A stretch of DNA of 64,000 bases from Companilactobacillus nantensis DSM 16982 (GTDB lineage: Bacteria > Bacillota > Bacilli > Lactobacillales > Lactobacillaceae): contig NZ_AZFV01000013.1 of NCBI RefSeq assembly GCF_001435815.1, positions 1 to 64,000 of the forward strand, given 5' to 3'. The position numbers were made by a program, and so were the translations under genes. Positions 35,563 through 45,172 of the stretch are shown in pieces. Within the stretch, counting starts at the first letter, position 1, and every line of letters starts with the position of its first letter. The notes under the pieces are model-generated. The model saw only the letters and a program-made list of their open reading frames with translations. It searched no databases and had not been told where the DNA came from.

Positions 35563-37340
35563 TACTCGAACGGATCTTGCATTTGAGAGATATAAGCAGT
35601 GATTCGTTTAGTATAACTGGTATTTTTGAATAAATTGTCATTTTCAGTTTGTAGCTCACTCAAATTATCCGTTATAACGCCGTCGGCTCCCATGAAAATC
35701 ATTCGATCCATGGATTCTTCGTCGTTGGCAGTCCAAGCAAAGACTTTCTTTTGTTGTAAATGGGCATTGTCGATGAATGATTGATTCAAGGTTGTGTACT
35801 CCATTGTAAAAGCATTGGCATTGGTGAATGGAACGCCGAAAAGATTGAACGGTAAAATATAACTTGTAGTGATATTTGGCATTAAGTTCTTAGTTTGTTC
35901 AATATAGTTATAGTTTAAGGAGTGAACCATGTCTTTATTCTTCAATAGTTGCTTTTGATATTTCTTAGCAAATAATTTAACAAAATCCTTTTTATTTCCA
36001 GGAACTGATTTTAGCTCGACTAAAAGTTTTTGATGCAAGCGTGTTGAAGTTGCTAGGTAATCATCAAAACTAGCAATATGAGTTGTTTTGCCATTTTCAT
36101 AAATTTGGGTTTGTTTAAGTTCATCTAAGGTCATTTGACTCGGACGTTTGTTGATACCAGCGAGTGCTTTCAAGGTATTGTCATGGAAGACGACAAACTG
36201 ATGGTCTTTCGTTTCCTGAATGTCCATTTCAATATAATCAGGTTTTTCCTTAGCTGTTGCCTCAAGTGACTGGATAGTATTTTGGACACCATTGCCATCG
36301 TCAACACCACGGTGGGAAATGGTTACAGGTGGTGATAGCAACCAATCATTGAAGTAAAACGTATCATAGCCAACGAACGATAGAATAACGGCTGCACCCA
36401 AAATACCCCAGAACCATTTGTGACTACGGTGATTTTTCTTAGGATAGAAGTAGTGCGTATGTGTATGGCTGAGTAAAATTAACACAGAAATGGCTGAAGC
36501 ATACAAACTGACAGCGTAATTTAGTAATTGAATAATCGTCATGTTGATGACAGCCATTGGAAAATCAATAACTTTTAAGAACGAAACATTGTCAATAATA
36601 GCTTGCAGTCCTAAAAAGATACCGGTAGAGACCATGACAAAAACTGTGACGCCACCAATCAAAATTAGGAAGATTCCTAAATAGTATAGTAGTTTTCCAC
36701 GAGTCATATTCCAACTGCGAATGATGGCATCTTTAATATCTTTATTTTCGAAAATCATTAAAGGTAAAACAAACAGCCAACGTAATCCAATATAAAAAAT
36801 AACAATATAAATTACTACCAGTAATGCGCCTAAAGGTAAGTGCTCTTGAAAAAGCCAATCAATGATAAATTGCGGAATTTTAACTTTGCTTAAGAGACTT
36901 GATGACATGCCTAAACTGCCAAAGGGTGTAATAATCAAAAAGTACAATAAGAAGAATCCAAAAGCCTTAAATGGCAGTCCAAATAGATTTTTACTAACAC
37001 TCTTAAGGTAATCCCACCAACCGAGACTGGCGTTTGATTTAATAGCTTGGAAACTAACCAGCATTAGTGTGAATTGTGCGAAGACTAGTAGCAGCAAAAT
37101 TAGTAAGACTAAAATCAGTCCCACGACCACCAGCGGTTTATGCATGATTAGAGCCATGGCGTTGCTGTAAGAAATGTAGTTTACATTTCCTAAATAGTTA
37201 ATGCCATTTGCCATATAGTTCAATATAGGAACTAAAATAAAATTAATAATTAATTGAATCAAAATAATGATTTGACTGTATTTCCAAAAATATTTCCAGA
37301 AATTACGGTTTTGTTTACGAAATTCGTTCAATGACCCCAT
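35562..37340 (-). CDS. Membrane-anchored glycerophosphodiester phosphodiesterase
   Basis: A 592-residue protein in two parts. Residues 1-330 hold about eight hydrophobic segments. Residues 340-592 form a GDPD domain with His343-Arg344 (ISHRG), Glu371 and Asp373 (YIEMDIQ) and His386 (VVFHDN). It cleaves glycerophosphodiesters to glycerol 3-phosphate and an alcohol, and may act outside the membrane on lipids or teichoic acids. AGAGGGGAT precedes the ATG. The glycerol 3-phosphate could feed GlpO. This two-part layout is known in Firmicutes. Confidence 0.88.
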   Translation of the reverse strand: MGSLNEFRKQNRNFWKYFWKYSQIIILIQLIINFILVPILNYMANGINYLGNVNYISYSNAMALIMHKPLVVVGLILVLLILLLLVFAQFTLMLVSFQAIKSNASLGWWDYLKSVSKNLFGLPFKAFGFFLLYFLIITPFGSLGMSSSLLSKVKIPQFIIDWLFQEHLPLGALLVVIYIVIFYIGLRWLFVLPLMIFENKDIKDAIIRSWNMTRGKLLYYLGIFLILIGGVTVFVMVSTGIFLGLQAIIDNVSFLKVIDFPMAVINMTIIQLLNYAVSLYASAISVLILLSHTHTHYFYPKKNHRSHKWFWGILGAAVILSFVGYDTFYFNDWLLSPPVTISHRGVDDGNGVQNTIQSLEATAKEKPDYIEMDIQETKDHQFVVFHDNTLKALAGINKRPSQMTLDELKQTQIYENGKTTHIASFDDYLATSTRLHQKLLVELKSVPGNKKDFVKLFAKKYQKQLLKNKDMVHSLNYNYIEQTKNLMPNITTSYILPFNLFGVPFTNANAFTMEYTTLNQSFIDNAHLQQKKVFAWTANDEESMDRMIFMGADGVITDNLSELQTENDNLFKNTSYTKRITAYISQMQDPFE

Positions 37341-37447
37341 ATTTTTATATCCCCTCTGTTTCTACTATATAATACATAAATATGAGCAATTAGGAAGATA
37401 TAAATAATTATCTAAAAGTTATTTTAAAAGAAAAGAGTGAGAAATTT

Positions 37448-37786
37448 ATGGATATGCATTTGAACCACCAGCCATTTATGGCAATTAAGAATGGTACTAA
37501 AACAATTGAAATTCGTTTGAATGATAAAAAACGGTCGCAATTAAAAGTAGGTGATCAGATTCAATTCACTGATTTATTGACAGATGAAACGATTATGACC
37601 GAGATTTTAGAATTGGAGCGGTTTAAAACATTTAGAGATTTGTTTCAAAAGTATTCGGGAACTGTGATTGGAAGTCCTGAAACTGAAACAATTGCGGAAT
37701 TAGATCAAGAAAATCAGGAAATCTATTCACGACAAATGGAGCAGAAGTATGGGGCTCTGGCTATTCGGGTTAAATTGATAGATTAA
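37448..37786 (+). CDS. ASCH-domain protein
   Basis: A 112-residue protein made of one ASCH domain (MAIKNGTKTIEIRLND ... LKVGDQIQFTD), a PUA-like fold often found in RNA-binding proteins. Start ATG 37448 behind AAAGAGTGAG. It stands alone between a divergent GDPD gene and a terminator. Its RNA or nucleotide partner cannot be inferred. Confidence 0.8.
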   Translation: MDMHLNHQPFMAIKNGTKTIEIRLNDKKRSQLKVGDQIQFTDLLTDETIMTEILELERFKTFRDLFQKYSGTVIGSPETETIAELDQENQEIYSRQMEQKYGALAIRVKLID

Positions 37787-37821
37787 AAAGGACTCTGAAT
37801 CAAAATTCGGAGTCTTTTTTT
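37785..37821 (+). terminator. Terminator after the ASCH gene
   Basis: AAAAAGGACTCTGAAT pairs with ATTCGGAGTCTTTTT around four bases and is followed by more T. The T-run abuts the response-regulator remnant on the other strand. Confidence 0.85.
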
Positions 37822-37954
37822 AAATCCACTTATTCTTCTCAGCCACATTCAAAGCTTCAATCCGCGATGAAGTCCCCGTTTTACTAAGAATTGAAGAAAT
37901 ATAATTTCTAACTGTTCCTTCTGATAAAAAGACCGCCTTTGACTTCCTACTAGT
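37820..37954 (-). pseudogene. C-terminal remnant of a NarL/LuxR-type response regulator
   Basis: The minus strand encodes about 44 residues ending at TAA 37820 that include FLSEGTVRNYISSILSK and SSRIEALNVAEKNKWI, the end of a LuxR-type DNA-binding domain. Upstream the frame meets a stop at 37955-37957 and the receiver domain is gone. No start or ribosome site is present. The neighbouring bases up to 38242 contain no other gene piece I can recognise. Confidence 0.75.
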
Positions 37955-38242
37955 TTAACGGTGAGAGAATATCTGATTTTTAGATGTGATTAAGGTAAAT
38001 ATTCTAATTTCAAAGTCAACTTCTACAAACCTTGTTAGATAAGGAAATTCATAATAAATAATTAATTTTTAGTTAGAATATCTAATCAAAAAGTGCTGAC
38101 AGACGGATTTAATCTTTCATTTCCAATTTTTTTACAACCGCGCATATTGAACTGAATGTGTAGTGGACACTTTTCTTCTAATTTATTAAAGCAGAATATC
38201 TGATATCATGCCTTATAGACAAGCAATTAAGGAGTAAAAATT
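37955..38242. other. AT-rich spacer, no gene recognised
   Basis: It holds no terminator, repeat copy or coding frame that I can support. A ribosome site (AAGGAG) at its end serves the pentapeptide gene. Confidence 0.5.
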
Positions 38243-38878
38243 ATGGATCGTCCCAAAATTAATGAAGATTATTTAGAATCAGCGTCGTTTTTTGATATTT
38301 TTAATGAAGAAGATTATTTTTTGACCACTAAACGGATTGAAGGGGAGTTTGTTGAGCAACAAATTATTCGTCATCCCATTATTGAACAGACGATTTTTGA
38401 ACACGTAACATTTAGTGAATGTGATTTCGACAAGTTGGAATTAACTGATGTTATTTTTAAAGGCTGTGATTTGTCCAATTGTCTATTAACTGAGGCTAGT
38501 TTGTATCGAGTTGAATTTCATAATTGTAAGATGATTGGGGTTAATTTTGATAAGTCGTACTTCAATAATGTTGTTTTTGACAATTGTTTACTCGATTTGG
38601 CAAATATTAACCAAGCTAATCTCAAAGAGTCTAATTTCAAAGCAAGCAGTTTAAAAGATGTTAGTTTTAACGATAATAAATTGAAGCAAGTCGTGTTTGA
38701 CGATTGTGACTTAAATAAAATGACTATTCTCAATACCAAATTAAAAGGTATTGATTTCAGTTCATGTCGATTTGAAACTATTGATATTGAAGAATTTGGA
38801 ATTAAAGGTTTGAAAGTTAATGCTGATCAAGCAACCTTTTTGGCACGATATTTTCTAGGAATCAAGGTATCTTATTAA
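38243..38878 (+). CDS. Pentapeptide-repeat protein
   Basis: A 211-residue protein in which residues 50-180 follow the A(D/N)LXX pattern in units of five (for example CDFDKLELTDVIFKGCDLSN, then ANINQANLKESNFKASSLKD). It should fold as a right-handed quadrilateral beta helix. There is no signal peptide or membrane segment. Qnr and MfpA proteins, which protect gyrase, share this fold, but so do many proteins of unknown role, so I assign no function. AAGGAG precedes the ATG. Confidence 0.85.
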   Translation: MDRPKINEDYLESASFFDIFNEEDYFLTTKRIEGEFVEQQIIRHPIIEQTIFEHVTFSECDFDKLELTDVIFKGCDLSNCLLTEASLYRVEFHNCKMIGVNFDKSYFNNVVFDNCLLDLANINQANLKESNFKASSLKDVSFNDNKLKQVVFDDCDLNKMTILNTKLKGIDFSSCRFETIDIEEFGIKGLKVNADQATFLARYFLGIKVSY

Positions 38879-38906
38879 CGAGATATCTTTTTTTATTTTC
38901 TTCTAG

Positions 38907-38959
38907 TTGACAAATGTAAACTTTAACGATAATATAATGAACGTAGATTACACTTGTAA
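38907..38959 (+). promoter_or_regulatory. Promoter with two CopY-type cop boxes
   Basis: TTGACA (38907-38912) lies within GACAAATGTAA, a near match to the cop box TACANNTGTA. TTACACTTGTAA (38948-38959) contains a perfect one. TATAAT occurs at 38933. The boxes lie just before the cupredoxin gene and imply copper-induced release of a CopY repressor that is not in this window. Confidence 0.7.
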
Positions 38960-38980
38960 ACGAGAAAAGGGGATAACAAA

Positions 38981-39352
38981 ATGGCAAGAATTTTAGTGTT
39001 ACTTATCTGTTTAGCAATGATTGGTTTTATTTTCTGGTGGTTCTTCGGTAAACACGAAGTCGCTAGTGCTACAGCAGATGTGGCTGATAATAAGCAAAGT
39101 GTTGATGTTGAGGTTAAAGGTGGATACTCACCAGAAGTTGTGACTTTGAAGAAGGGTGTTCCAGCAACTTTGAACTTTACGAGAAAAGATGCTTCTAGTT
39201 GTTTGGACCGAGTTGTCTTTTCTGATTTTGGTATCAACAAAGAATTACCACAAAATGAACAACAATCAATTGAGATTGATACTAGTAAAGCTGGTGAGTA
39301 TCAATGGGCCTGTGGAATGGACATGTTCCATGGAAAAGTAATCGTTAAGTAG
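38981..39352 (+). CDS. Membrane-anchored cupredoxin-domain protein
   Basis: A 123-residue protein with one N-terminal membrane helix (about 3-22) and an external cupredoxin-like domain. Candidate copper ligands are Cys in SSCLDR, then Cys, Met and His in WACGMDMFHG. It probably holds or delivers copper at the cell surface. It precedes the copper ATPase gene, separated from it by repeat H, and sits behind CopY-type operators. AAAAGGGG precedes the ATG. Confidence 0.82.
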   Translation: MARILVLLICLAMIGFIFWWFFGKHEVASATADVADNKQSVDVEVKGGYSPEVVTLKKGVPATLNFTRKDASSCLDRVVFSDFGINKELPQNEQQSIEIDTSKAGEYQWACGMDMFHGKVIVK

Positions 39353-39354
39353 GT

Positions 39355-39537
39355 TGCCGTCTCCAGAGCTGAGAAAAATAGTTACTGGCTGTGCGGACCG
39401 GCGTGAGCCAAGGTCTCATGCCTCGGTTTGAAGCCTCGCAAAGTACGCGAGTCTCCAAACACGCCCGGTGGTGTAAGAGCTAAAGCTCTAACGCCACTTT
39501 CACTGCCATTAACTATTTTCTCAGCTCTTCCGACTAG
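39355..39537 (+). repeat. Palindromic cloverleaf repeat, copy H
   Basis: Forward copy beginning three bases after the cupredoxin stop: TGCCGTCTCCAG ... CTTCCGACTAG. Outer stem AGAGCTGAGAAAAATAG pairs with CTATTTTCTCAGCTCT. It lies between two copper genes that would otherwise be adjacent. Confidence 0.88.
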
Positions 39538-39637
39538 TTGGTTTGTTGAATAGAAATGATTTTTATATTAAACAAAGTCGGTATTTAAATTGATTACATG
39601 TATTTAGTTGAACTTGAGTAGTTGAGGGGGAATTAGT

Positions 39638-41563
39638 ATGACTATCACAAAACGTTTTTGGATTTCGTTGATTTTTTCTATTCCAATGTTGATTGGAATG
39701 ATCTTGATGCCTTTTGGAATTATGGTTCCGGGTAGTGAGTGGATTCAGTTTCTTTTGACAACTGTCGTTATGGGAGTGGCAGCTCGTCCGTTCATGGATA
39801 GTGCTTGGTCTTCATTTAAGAAGCACCATTCAAATATGGATACATTGGTCGCTATTGGTACTGCTACCGCATATATTTACAGTATCTACGCCATGTTTAC
39901 TCATCAAGCAGTCTTCTTTGAAAGTGCGGCCTTCGTTGTAACGTTTGTTTTACTAGGACAAGTTTTTGAAGAAAGAATGCGTAACAATGCTTCAAATGCG
40001 ATTGAAAAATTAGTTGATTTACAGGCTAAAGATGCCGAAGTTATGCGCAATGGTCAATTGGTTCGTGTACCGTTATCTGAAATTGTGGCTGGAGATGTGA
40101 TTCGTGTTAAACCTGGTCAAAAAATTGCGGTCGATGGTGTAATCACCGAAGGTAATTCAACTGTTGATGAATCAATGGTTACTGGTGAAAGTATGCCTGT
40201 TGCTAAAAATATCGGTGACAAAGTTATCGGTTCAACAATGAATAGTAACGGAACTTTTATGTTCAAAGCTGAAAAAGTTGGTTCTGATACGATGCTTTCA
40301 CAAATTGTTGAATTGGTTAAAAAAGCGCAAAATAGTCACGCTCCAATTCAGAATTTAACCGATAAAGTATCGGAAATTTTCGTACCGCTAGTGTTGAGTT
40401 TATCAATTCTCACATTTACTGTTTGGTATGTATTCTTAGGCGCATCAGTTGCTACAGCCTTGATCTTCGCTGTATCAGTGCTTGTCATCGCCTGTCCATG
40501 TGCGTTAGGTTTAGCGACACCAACAGCCTTGATGGTAGGGACTGGTCGTGGTGCCAAAATGGGTATCTTGATTAAGAATGGTGAAGTTTTGGAAGATGTT
40601 AACGATGTTACAACAGTTGTTTTCGATAAGACTGGAACTATCACCAAAGGTAAGCCTGAAGTAACTGATATTATCGGTGATGAAAAACAAGTGTTAACGA
40701 TTGCCGCTGCGTTGGAAGAATCTTCGGAACATCCTTTGGCTGCAGCTATTTTGGATAAGGCTCAAGCTGAACAAATTCAAGCTGCCACAGTTTCAAATTT
40801 CCAAGCTATCGAGGGTAAGGGTGTTTCTGCCACAATTAACCAACAACAAGCCTTTGTTGGAAATGATAAGTTATTAAATGAGATAAAAATTGATTCAGAA
40901 TTAAATAAACAGATGATTCGCCTGCAAGATGAAGCTAAAACAGTCGTCTTTGTTGGAGTGGATCAACGGATTGTTGGTTTGATTGCGATTCAGGATGCTC
41001 CTAAGGAGACTTCTAAAGAAGCGATTGCTACGTTGAAAGCTCGTGGATTAAGAACCGTAATGTTGACTGGTGATAACGAACGGGTTGCCAAAGCAATTGC
41101 CCAAGATGTTGGGATTGATGAAGTTATCGCAGATGTTTTACCTGGTGATAAAGCTGACCACGTTGAAGCTTTACAAAAAGCTGGTAAGGTTGCCTTTGTT
41201 GGTGATGGTATCAATGATGCACCTGCTTTAACAATGGCTGACGTCGGAATTGCCATGGGTTCAGGAACGGATATTGCAATTGAATCTGGTGGAATTGTTT
41301 TGATGAAGAATGACCTTCGGGACGTTGCAAAAGCTTTGGAATTGAGTAAGAAGACGTTCAATCGTATCAAACTCAACTTGTTCTGGGCCTTTGTCTACAA
41401 CGTTTTAGGTATTCCAGTCGCTGCCGGAATTTTCTACACTTTCGGATTAACACTCAGTCCGGAGTTAGCTGGATTCGCAATGGCATTCAGTTCATTGTCA
41501 GTTGTGACAAGTTCAGTGCTTTTAAATAAAGCTAAAATTTCTGGAGATGTAAAAACTGCATAA
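39638..41563 (+). CDS. copA: P1B-type copper-transporting ATPase
   Basis: A 641-residue P-type ATPase with the metal-site motif Cys286-Pro-Cys288, TGES (182-185), the phosphorylated Asp330 in DKTGT, His365-Pro366 (SEHP), and GDGINDAPAL. The last helices (MAFSSLSVVTSS) fit Cu(I) exporters of the CopA type. There is no N-terminal heavy-metal-binding domain; the protein starts directly with the first membrane helix. AGGGGG precedes the ATG. It should export copper to protect the cell. The regulator CopY is not nearby. Confidence 0.92.
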   Translation: MTITKRFWISLIFSIPMLIGMILMPFGIMVPGSEWIQFLLTTVVMGVAARPFMDSAWSSFKKHHSNMDTLVAIGTATAYIYSIYAMFTHQAVFFESAAFVVTFVLLGQVFEERMRNNASNAIEKLVDLQAKDAEVMRNGQLVRVPLSEIVAGDVIRVKPGQKIAVDGVITEGNSTVDESMVTGESMPVAKNIGDKVIGSTMNSNGTFMFKAEKVGSDTMLSQIVELVKKAQNSHAPIQNLTDKVSEIFVPLVLSLSILTFTVWYVFLGASVATALIFAVSVLVIACPCALGLATPTALMVGTGRGAKMGILIKNGEVLEDVNDVTTVVFDKTGTITKGKPEVTDIIGDEKQVLTIAAALEESSEHPLAAAILDKAQAEQIQAATVSNFQAIEGKGVSATINQQQAFVGNDKLLNEIKIDSELNKQMIRLQDEAKTVVFVGVDQRIVGLIAIQDAPKETSKEAIATLKARGLRTVMLTGDNERVAKAIAQDVGIDEVIADVLPGDKADHVEALQKAGKVAFVGDGINDAPALTMADVGIAMGSGTDIAIESGGIVLMKNDLRDVAKALELSKKTFNRIKLNLFWAFVYNVLGIPVAAGIFYTFGLTLSPELAGFAMAFSSLSVVTSSVLLNKAKISGDVKTA

Positions 41564-41600
41564 TAAAAGGGACTTCCAATGATGGAGGTCCCTTTTTTAT
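41564..41600. terminator. Terminator between copA and gtrA-like genes
   Basis: AAAAGGGACTTCCA pairs with TGGAGGTCCCTTTT (one G-T), followed by further T. It serves copA and probably the convergent gene too. Confidence 0.8.
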
Positions 41601-41608
41601 GATTAAAT

Positions 41609-42115
41609 TTAATGTTTATTTTTGAAAATAAAAAATTTCGATAAGATGTAGTTACCAACAATTGCCAAAATTTGACCGACAACTTTGGAACCAGTACCGT
41701 TAGCGCTGAGTAAGGAAATTCCAACCCAGAGTGTGGCTGTTTCAATCAAGAAAGTTAAAATTCTTGTCCCATAGAAGGCCAACATTTCTCTAAAAGCGGT
41801 GTTTGATTTGTGACGGAAGACAATGATTCGGTCAACCCAAAATCCGACTTGAACGCCCAAGAACCAAGCAACAATATTAGCAAATTGATAATTCAAATGC
41901 ATTGTGTGATATAAAAGGAAGAATGTCCCAAAGTTTACGACAACTGATAGTAATCCCCAAAGTAGGTAGCGAACGGCTTCCTTACCGGTGCTATCTGCAA
42001 TTACTGGTGTTTCTTCAGAATTAAAAACAGTTCCAGCATCATTAATACCCTCTGAAACATCATCAATAACTTTTGTTAGTGGACTTTCTTCGTTAAGATC
42101 TGTTTTCTTATTCAT
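41609..42115 (-). CDS. GtrA-family membrane protein
   Basis: A 168-residue protein with an acidic N-terminal tail (about 1-45) and four membrane helices of the GtrA/DPMS family (VRYLLWGLLSVVVNFGTFFL ... VGQILAIVGNYILSKFF). GtrA proteins help move polyprenyl-linked sugars or form part of glycosylation systems. No glycosyltransferase gene is adjacent. Start ATG 42115 behind GGGAGAA. Confidence 0.82.
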   Translation of the reverse strand: MNKKTDLNEESPLTKVIDDVSEGINDAGTVFNSEETPVIADSTGKEAVRYLLWGLLSVVVNFGTFFLLYHTMHLNYQFANIVAWFLGVQVGFWVDRIIVFRHKSNTAFREMLAFYGTRILTFLIETATLWVGISLLSANGTGSKVVGQILAIVGNYILSKFFIFKNKH

Positions 42116-42308
42116 AATAATTATTTCTCCCAAATTTAAAGCCTATAACTTTATATTAAACCTTTTTAGCCGGTCTATAACAATAAAAATGCCGCCGTAA
42201 GAGCTGAAAATTAAGTTTGACTATATGGCCGCTTATGGGAGCAAGATATCAATAGTGGTTAATTACATAGAATTATTAATTGGATTTACGTGTGGTGCTA
42301 GTTAAATA

Positions 42309-42490
42309 TGTCACTTCCAAGAGCAAGAAATTTAGGTCGCTATGGGGACCGGTTCGAGCCAAAGGGCGGTCTCGAACCTCGATTTTGAACCTCGCATAAA
42401 CCGCGAGTTTCAAAACTCGTCCCGTGGTGTAATGGCTAAAGCCATTACACCACCTACACAGCGACCTAAATTCTTGTTCTTTCCAGCTAG
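42309..42490 (+). repeat. Palindromic cloverleaf repeat, copy I
   Basis: Forward copy, starting TGTCACTTCC and ending CTTTCCAGCTAG. Outer stem AGAGCAAGAAATTTAGGTCG pairs with CGACCTAAATTCTTGTTCT. Inner hairpin GTAATGGCTAAAGCCATTAC as in copy C, whose inner part is almost identical. A 14-base inverted repeat, GTGGTGCTAGTTAA, lies outside it at about 42292 and 42586. Confidence 0.85.
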
Positions 42491-42659
42491 TTTTTTGTAA
42501 ATAAACGGTAATCTTTTAGTTTTACCATAATTACCTAAAGAATAAGCTATATCCATACTTTGAATTTAATAAATCACACAATGAATTAACTAGCACCACG
42601 AGTATTGGACTTGTATTATTAGGGAAATAGATTATCAAAGTAGGTTGGATTCAAAATTA

Positions 42660-44060
42660 TTATTTTTCTGATTTTAACCGACGTTTTTTCCAATATTCTT
42701 TACCATAGTAAACACCGTAGCAAAGAACTAGAAACGGAATCATATAAAAGAGAGCCGAACGTTGGTTGGGGTCAAAAACTATTAGCACACATGATAAAAG
42801 ACTCATGATGAACGCTGCCCACGGAACGACTGGATACCATGGCGTTTTGAATTTTAATTCTGAGAGTGAGTGGCCTGACTTGAGAAAGCTTTTCCGAAAA
42901 TTGATTTCGGATAGAGCAATTGCCATCCAAACGATAACGACTGCTAGTCCAGAAATAGAAACTAAGACCAGATATACAGTGGATGCTGCAATGACACTGG
43001 AAACTAAGGCGAGGATACCGCCGACCATACTTAGACAAAGTGCAATCATGGGGACGTCTCGGGAATTAGTTTTGGCATATTTCAACGGAATCATGCCTTC
43101 ATTAGCTAGTGACCACAACATTCTAGTTGAAGCGTATAGGCCGGAGTTGGCAGCTGATAAAATAGCCGTTAGGACGACAAAATTCATTAAATCACCAGCA
43201 AATGGCAAACCGATACTTTTGAAAACTAAGACGAATGGACTTTGATTGACACCAGCTTTTTGCCAAGGAATCAAAGCAGACATGACGACGATACTGCCGA
43301 TAAAGAAGATGATCAACCGGATTAAAGTCGTGTGAATGGCTCGAGGAATGTTTTTACCAGGATCTTTGGTTTCGCCCGCTGTGACGCCGATTAGTTCTGT
43401 TCCAGAAAAGGCAAAGTTAACGGTTAACATTGTTGTGAAGACCGCTTTGAAACCATTTGGAAAGAGTCCATCTTTAAATAAATTCGTAAACATAGGAGCT
43501 TGGGTCGTGCCCTTGATATGAATGACACCGAAGATTGCTAGAAAACCGATTATGATAAATAAAATGATAGCGATGACTTTAATGCTAGAAAACCAAAATT
43601 CCGTCTCAGCAAAAAAACGGACTGATAGTGCATTTGATATAAAAATTACGGCCATAAATAAAGCACTCCAAATCCAGGTTGGTGAATGAGGAAACCACTG
43701 TTGCATAATTAAGCCAGCGGCCGTAAATTCGGAACCTAGTGCGACGGTCCATGTGAGCCAATAAAGGATGGCAACTGTAAAACCAGTTCCTGGGCCGATA
43801 TATTTGTCAGCGTAAACGTGAAATGAACCAGTTTCTGGCATAGCAACCGATAGTTCTCCGAGACAAAGCATAACTAAGTAAACGACCACTGCACCGATAC
43901 CGTAAGCTAAAATTGTCCCAACAGGACCAGCCTCATGAATTGTGTAACCAGAGCTTAAAAAGAGTCCCGTTCCAATAACGCCCCCGAGAGAAATCATAAA
44001 TAAGTGCCGTGACTCCATATTGCGTTTTAATTTAATATGCGTATTTTCTTTATCTTCCAT
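42660..44060 (-). CDS. mmuP: Amino acid permease, probably for S-methylmethionine
   Basis: A 466-residue APC-superfamily transporter with about twelve membrane helices. The first helix motif [13 protein letters not shown] and the [12 protein letters not shown] segment are typical. It is divergent from a homocysteine S-methyltransferase gene, the arrangement of mmuP and mmuM, so S-methylmethionine is the likely cargo. Family alone would also allow other amino acids. AAGGGTG precedes the ATG. Confidence 0.82.
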   Translation of the reverse strand: MEDKENTHIKLKRNMESRHLFMISLGGVIGTGLFLSSGYTIHEAGPVGTILAYGIGAVVVYLVMLCLGELSVAMPETGSFHVYADKYIGPGTGFTVAILYWLTWTVALGSEFTAAGLIMQQWFPHSPTWIWSALFMAVIFISNALSVRFFAETEFWFSSIKVIAIILFIIIGFLAIFGVIHIKGTTQAPMFTNLFKDGLFPNGFKAVFTTMLTVNFAFSGTELIGVTAGETKDPGKNIPRAIHTTLIRLIIFFIGSIVVMSALIPWQKAGVNQSPFVLVFKSIGLPFAGDLMNFVVLTAILSAANSGLYASTRMLWSLANEGMIPLKYAKTNSRDVPMIALCLSMVGGILALVSSVIAASTVYLVLVSISGLAVVIVWMAIALSEINFRKSFLKSGHSLSELKFKTPWYPVVPWAAFIMSLLSCVLIVFDPNQRSALFYMIPFLVLCYGVYYGKEYWKKRRLKSEK

Positions 44061-44177
44061 AGACTTAGCACCCTTGTATCATAGATTAAATTAGAATGAA
44101 ATTAAAAAAGTTTAATTTGTATGATAGACTACATGATAATAGATGGCAAGTTAGTTAAAATTTTGGGAGATGGCCAG

Positions 44178-45125
44178 ATGAGTGATTTGATAGCAACAGA
44201 TTTGAAATATCGTAAAGGTTTAGTTGTTGATGGGGCGATGGCAACTGAATTGGAAAAACGTGGCGTTGATACAAGTAGTGACCTTTGGTCAGCAACTGCT
44301 TTGATTGATCATCCCGATGAAATTATTGCTGTCCACAAAAGTTATTTTGAAAATGGGGCTGATGTGGCGACAACAAATACTTATCAAGCAAATGTCTCCA
44401 AGTTTATGGAATTAGGGTGGAGCGAGTCAGAAAGTGAAGCGTTAATTGTTAAAGCGGTTGAATTAGCAAGGACTGCATGTGATGAATATTATGGGAGTTT
44501 GTCAGATGATGAACGTAAAAAAAGAGCCCCAGACCCATTGATTGCCGGAAGTGTTGGCCCTTATGGTGCCTATTTAGCTGATGGTAGTGAATATCGAGGA
44601 GACTACAACTTGACTAAAGCTGAGTTTCAAGAATTTCATTATTCACGGATGCAACTACTGGATCAAGCTGGAGTAGACTTATTTGCATTTGAAACACAGC
44701 CCAATTTTGATGAAGCTAATGCGTTAGTTGATTTGTTGATGGATAAATTTCCTAAGCAACAAGCTTGGTTGACGTTTAGCGTTAAAGATGAAGAAACTTT
44801 GTGCGATGGAACTTCCTTAGCTGAGGCAGTTAAATACTTCAATGGTGCCGATCAAATTTCCGCAATTGGGGTTAACTGCACAACCTTAGAAAATATTAAT
44901 GAAATTATTCGTAATATTCATCAAGTAACTGATAAACCTATTATTGTTTATCCTAATAATGGTGATATTTATGATCCAGAAACAAAAACGTGGCAAGCTA
45001 ATCCCCAGGCAGATACTTTTAAAGACTTAGTTCCAGAGTGGTTAGATGCTGGTGCTAAATTGATTGGTGGTTGTTGTCGAACAACACCGTCAGATATAAA
45101 AGAAATAAGCAATTTTATCAATTAA
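44178..45125 (+). CDS. mmuM: Homocysteine S-methyltransferase
   Basis: A 315-residue enzyme that moves a methyl group from S-methylmethionine (or S-adenosylmethionine) to homocysteine, making methionine. The zinc ligands are visible: Cys234 in GVNCTT, and Cys299-Cys300 in GGCCRTTP. I choose the ATG at 44178 (MSDLIATDL) with GGGAGATGG upstream; in-frame starts further upstream lack a site. It is divergent from the permease gene. Confidence 0.92.
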   Translation: MSDLIATDLKYRKGLVVDGAMATELEKRGVDTSSDLWSATALIDHPDEIIAVHKSYFENGADVATTNTYQANVSKFMELGWSESESEALIVKAVELARTACDEYYGSLSDDERKKRAPDPLIAGSVGPYGAYLADGSEYRGDYNLTKAEFQEFHYSRMQLLDQAGVDLFAFETQPNFDEANALVDLLMDKFPKQQAWLTFSVKDEETLCDGTSLAEAVKYFNGADQISAIGVNCTTLENINEIIRNIHQVTDKPIIVYPNNGDIYDPETKTWQANPQADTFKDLVPEWLDAGAKLIGGCCRTTPSDIKEISNFIN

Positions 45126-45172
45126 ATATTCCGATACCATATATAGTGTTTTTGTGATGCTTTAATACCATA

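Noticed and set aside
38243-38878. Quinolone-resistance (Qnr) assignment for the pentapeptide protein
   Set aside because: The fold is shared by many proteins of unknown role, and no Qnr-specific loops could be recognised.
44061-44177. S-box or T-box riboswitch before mmuM/mmuP
   Set aside because: The gap is only 117 bases and shows neither the conserved T-box sequence nor an anti-terminator pair.
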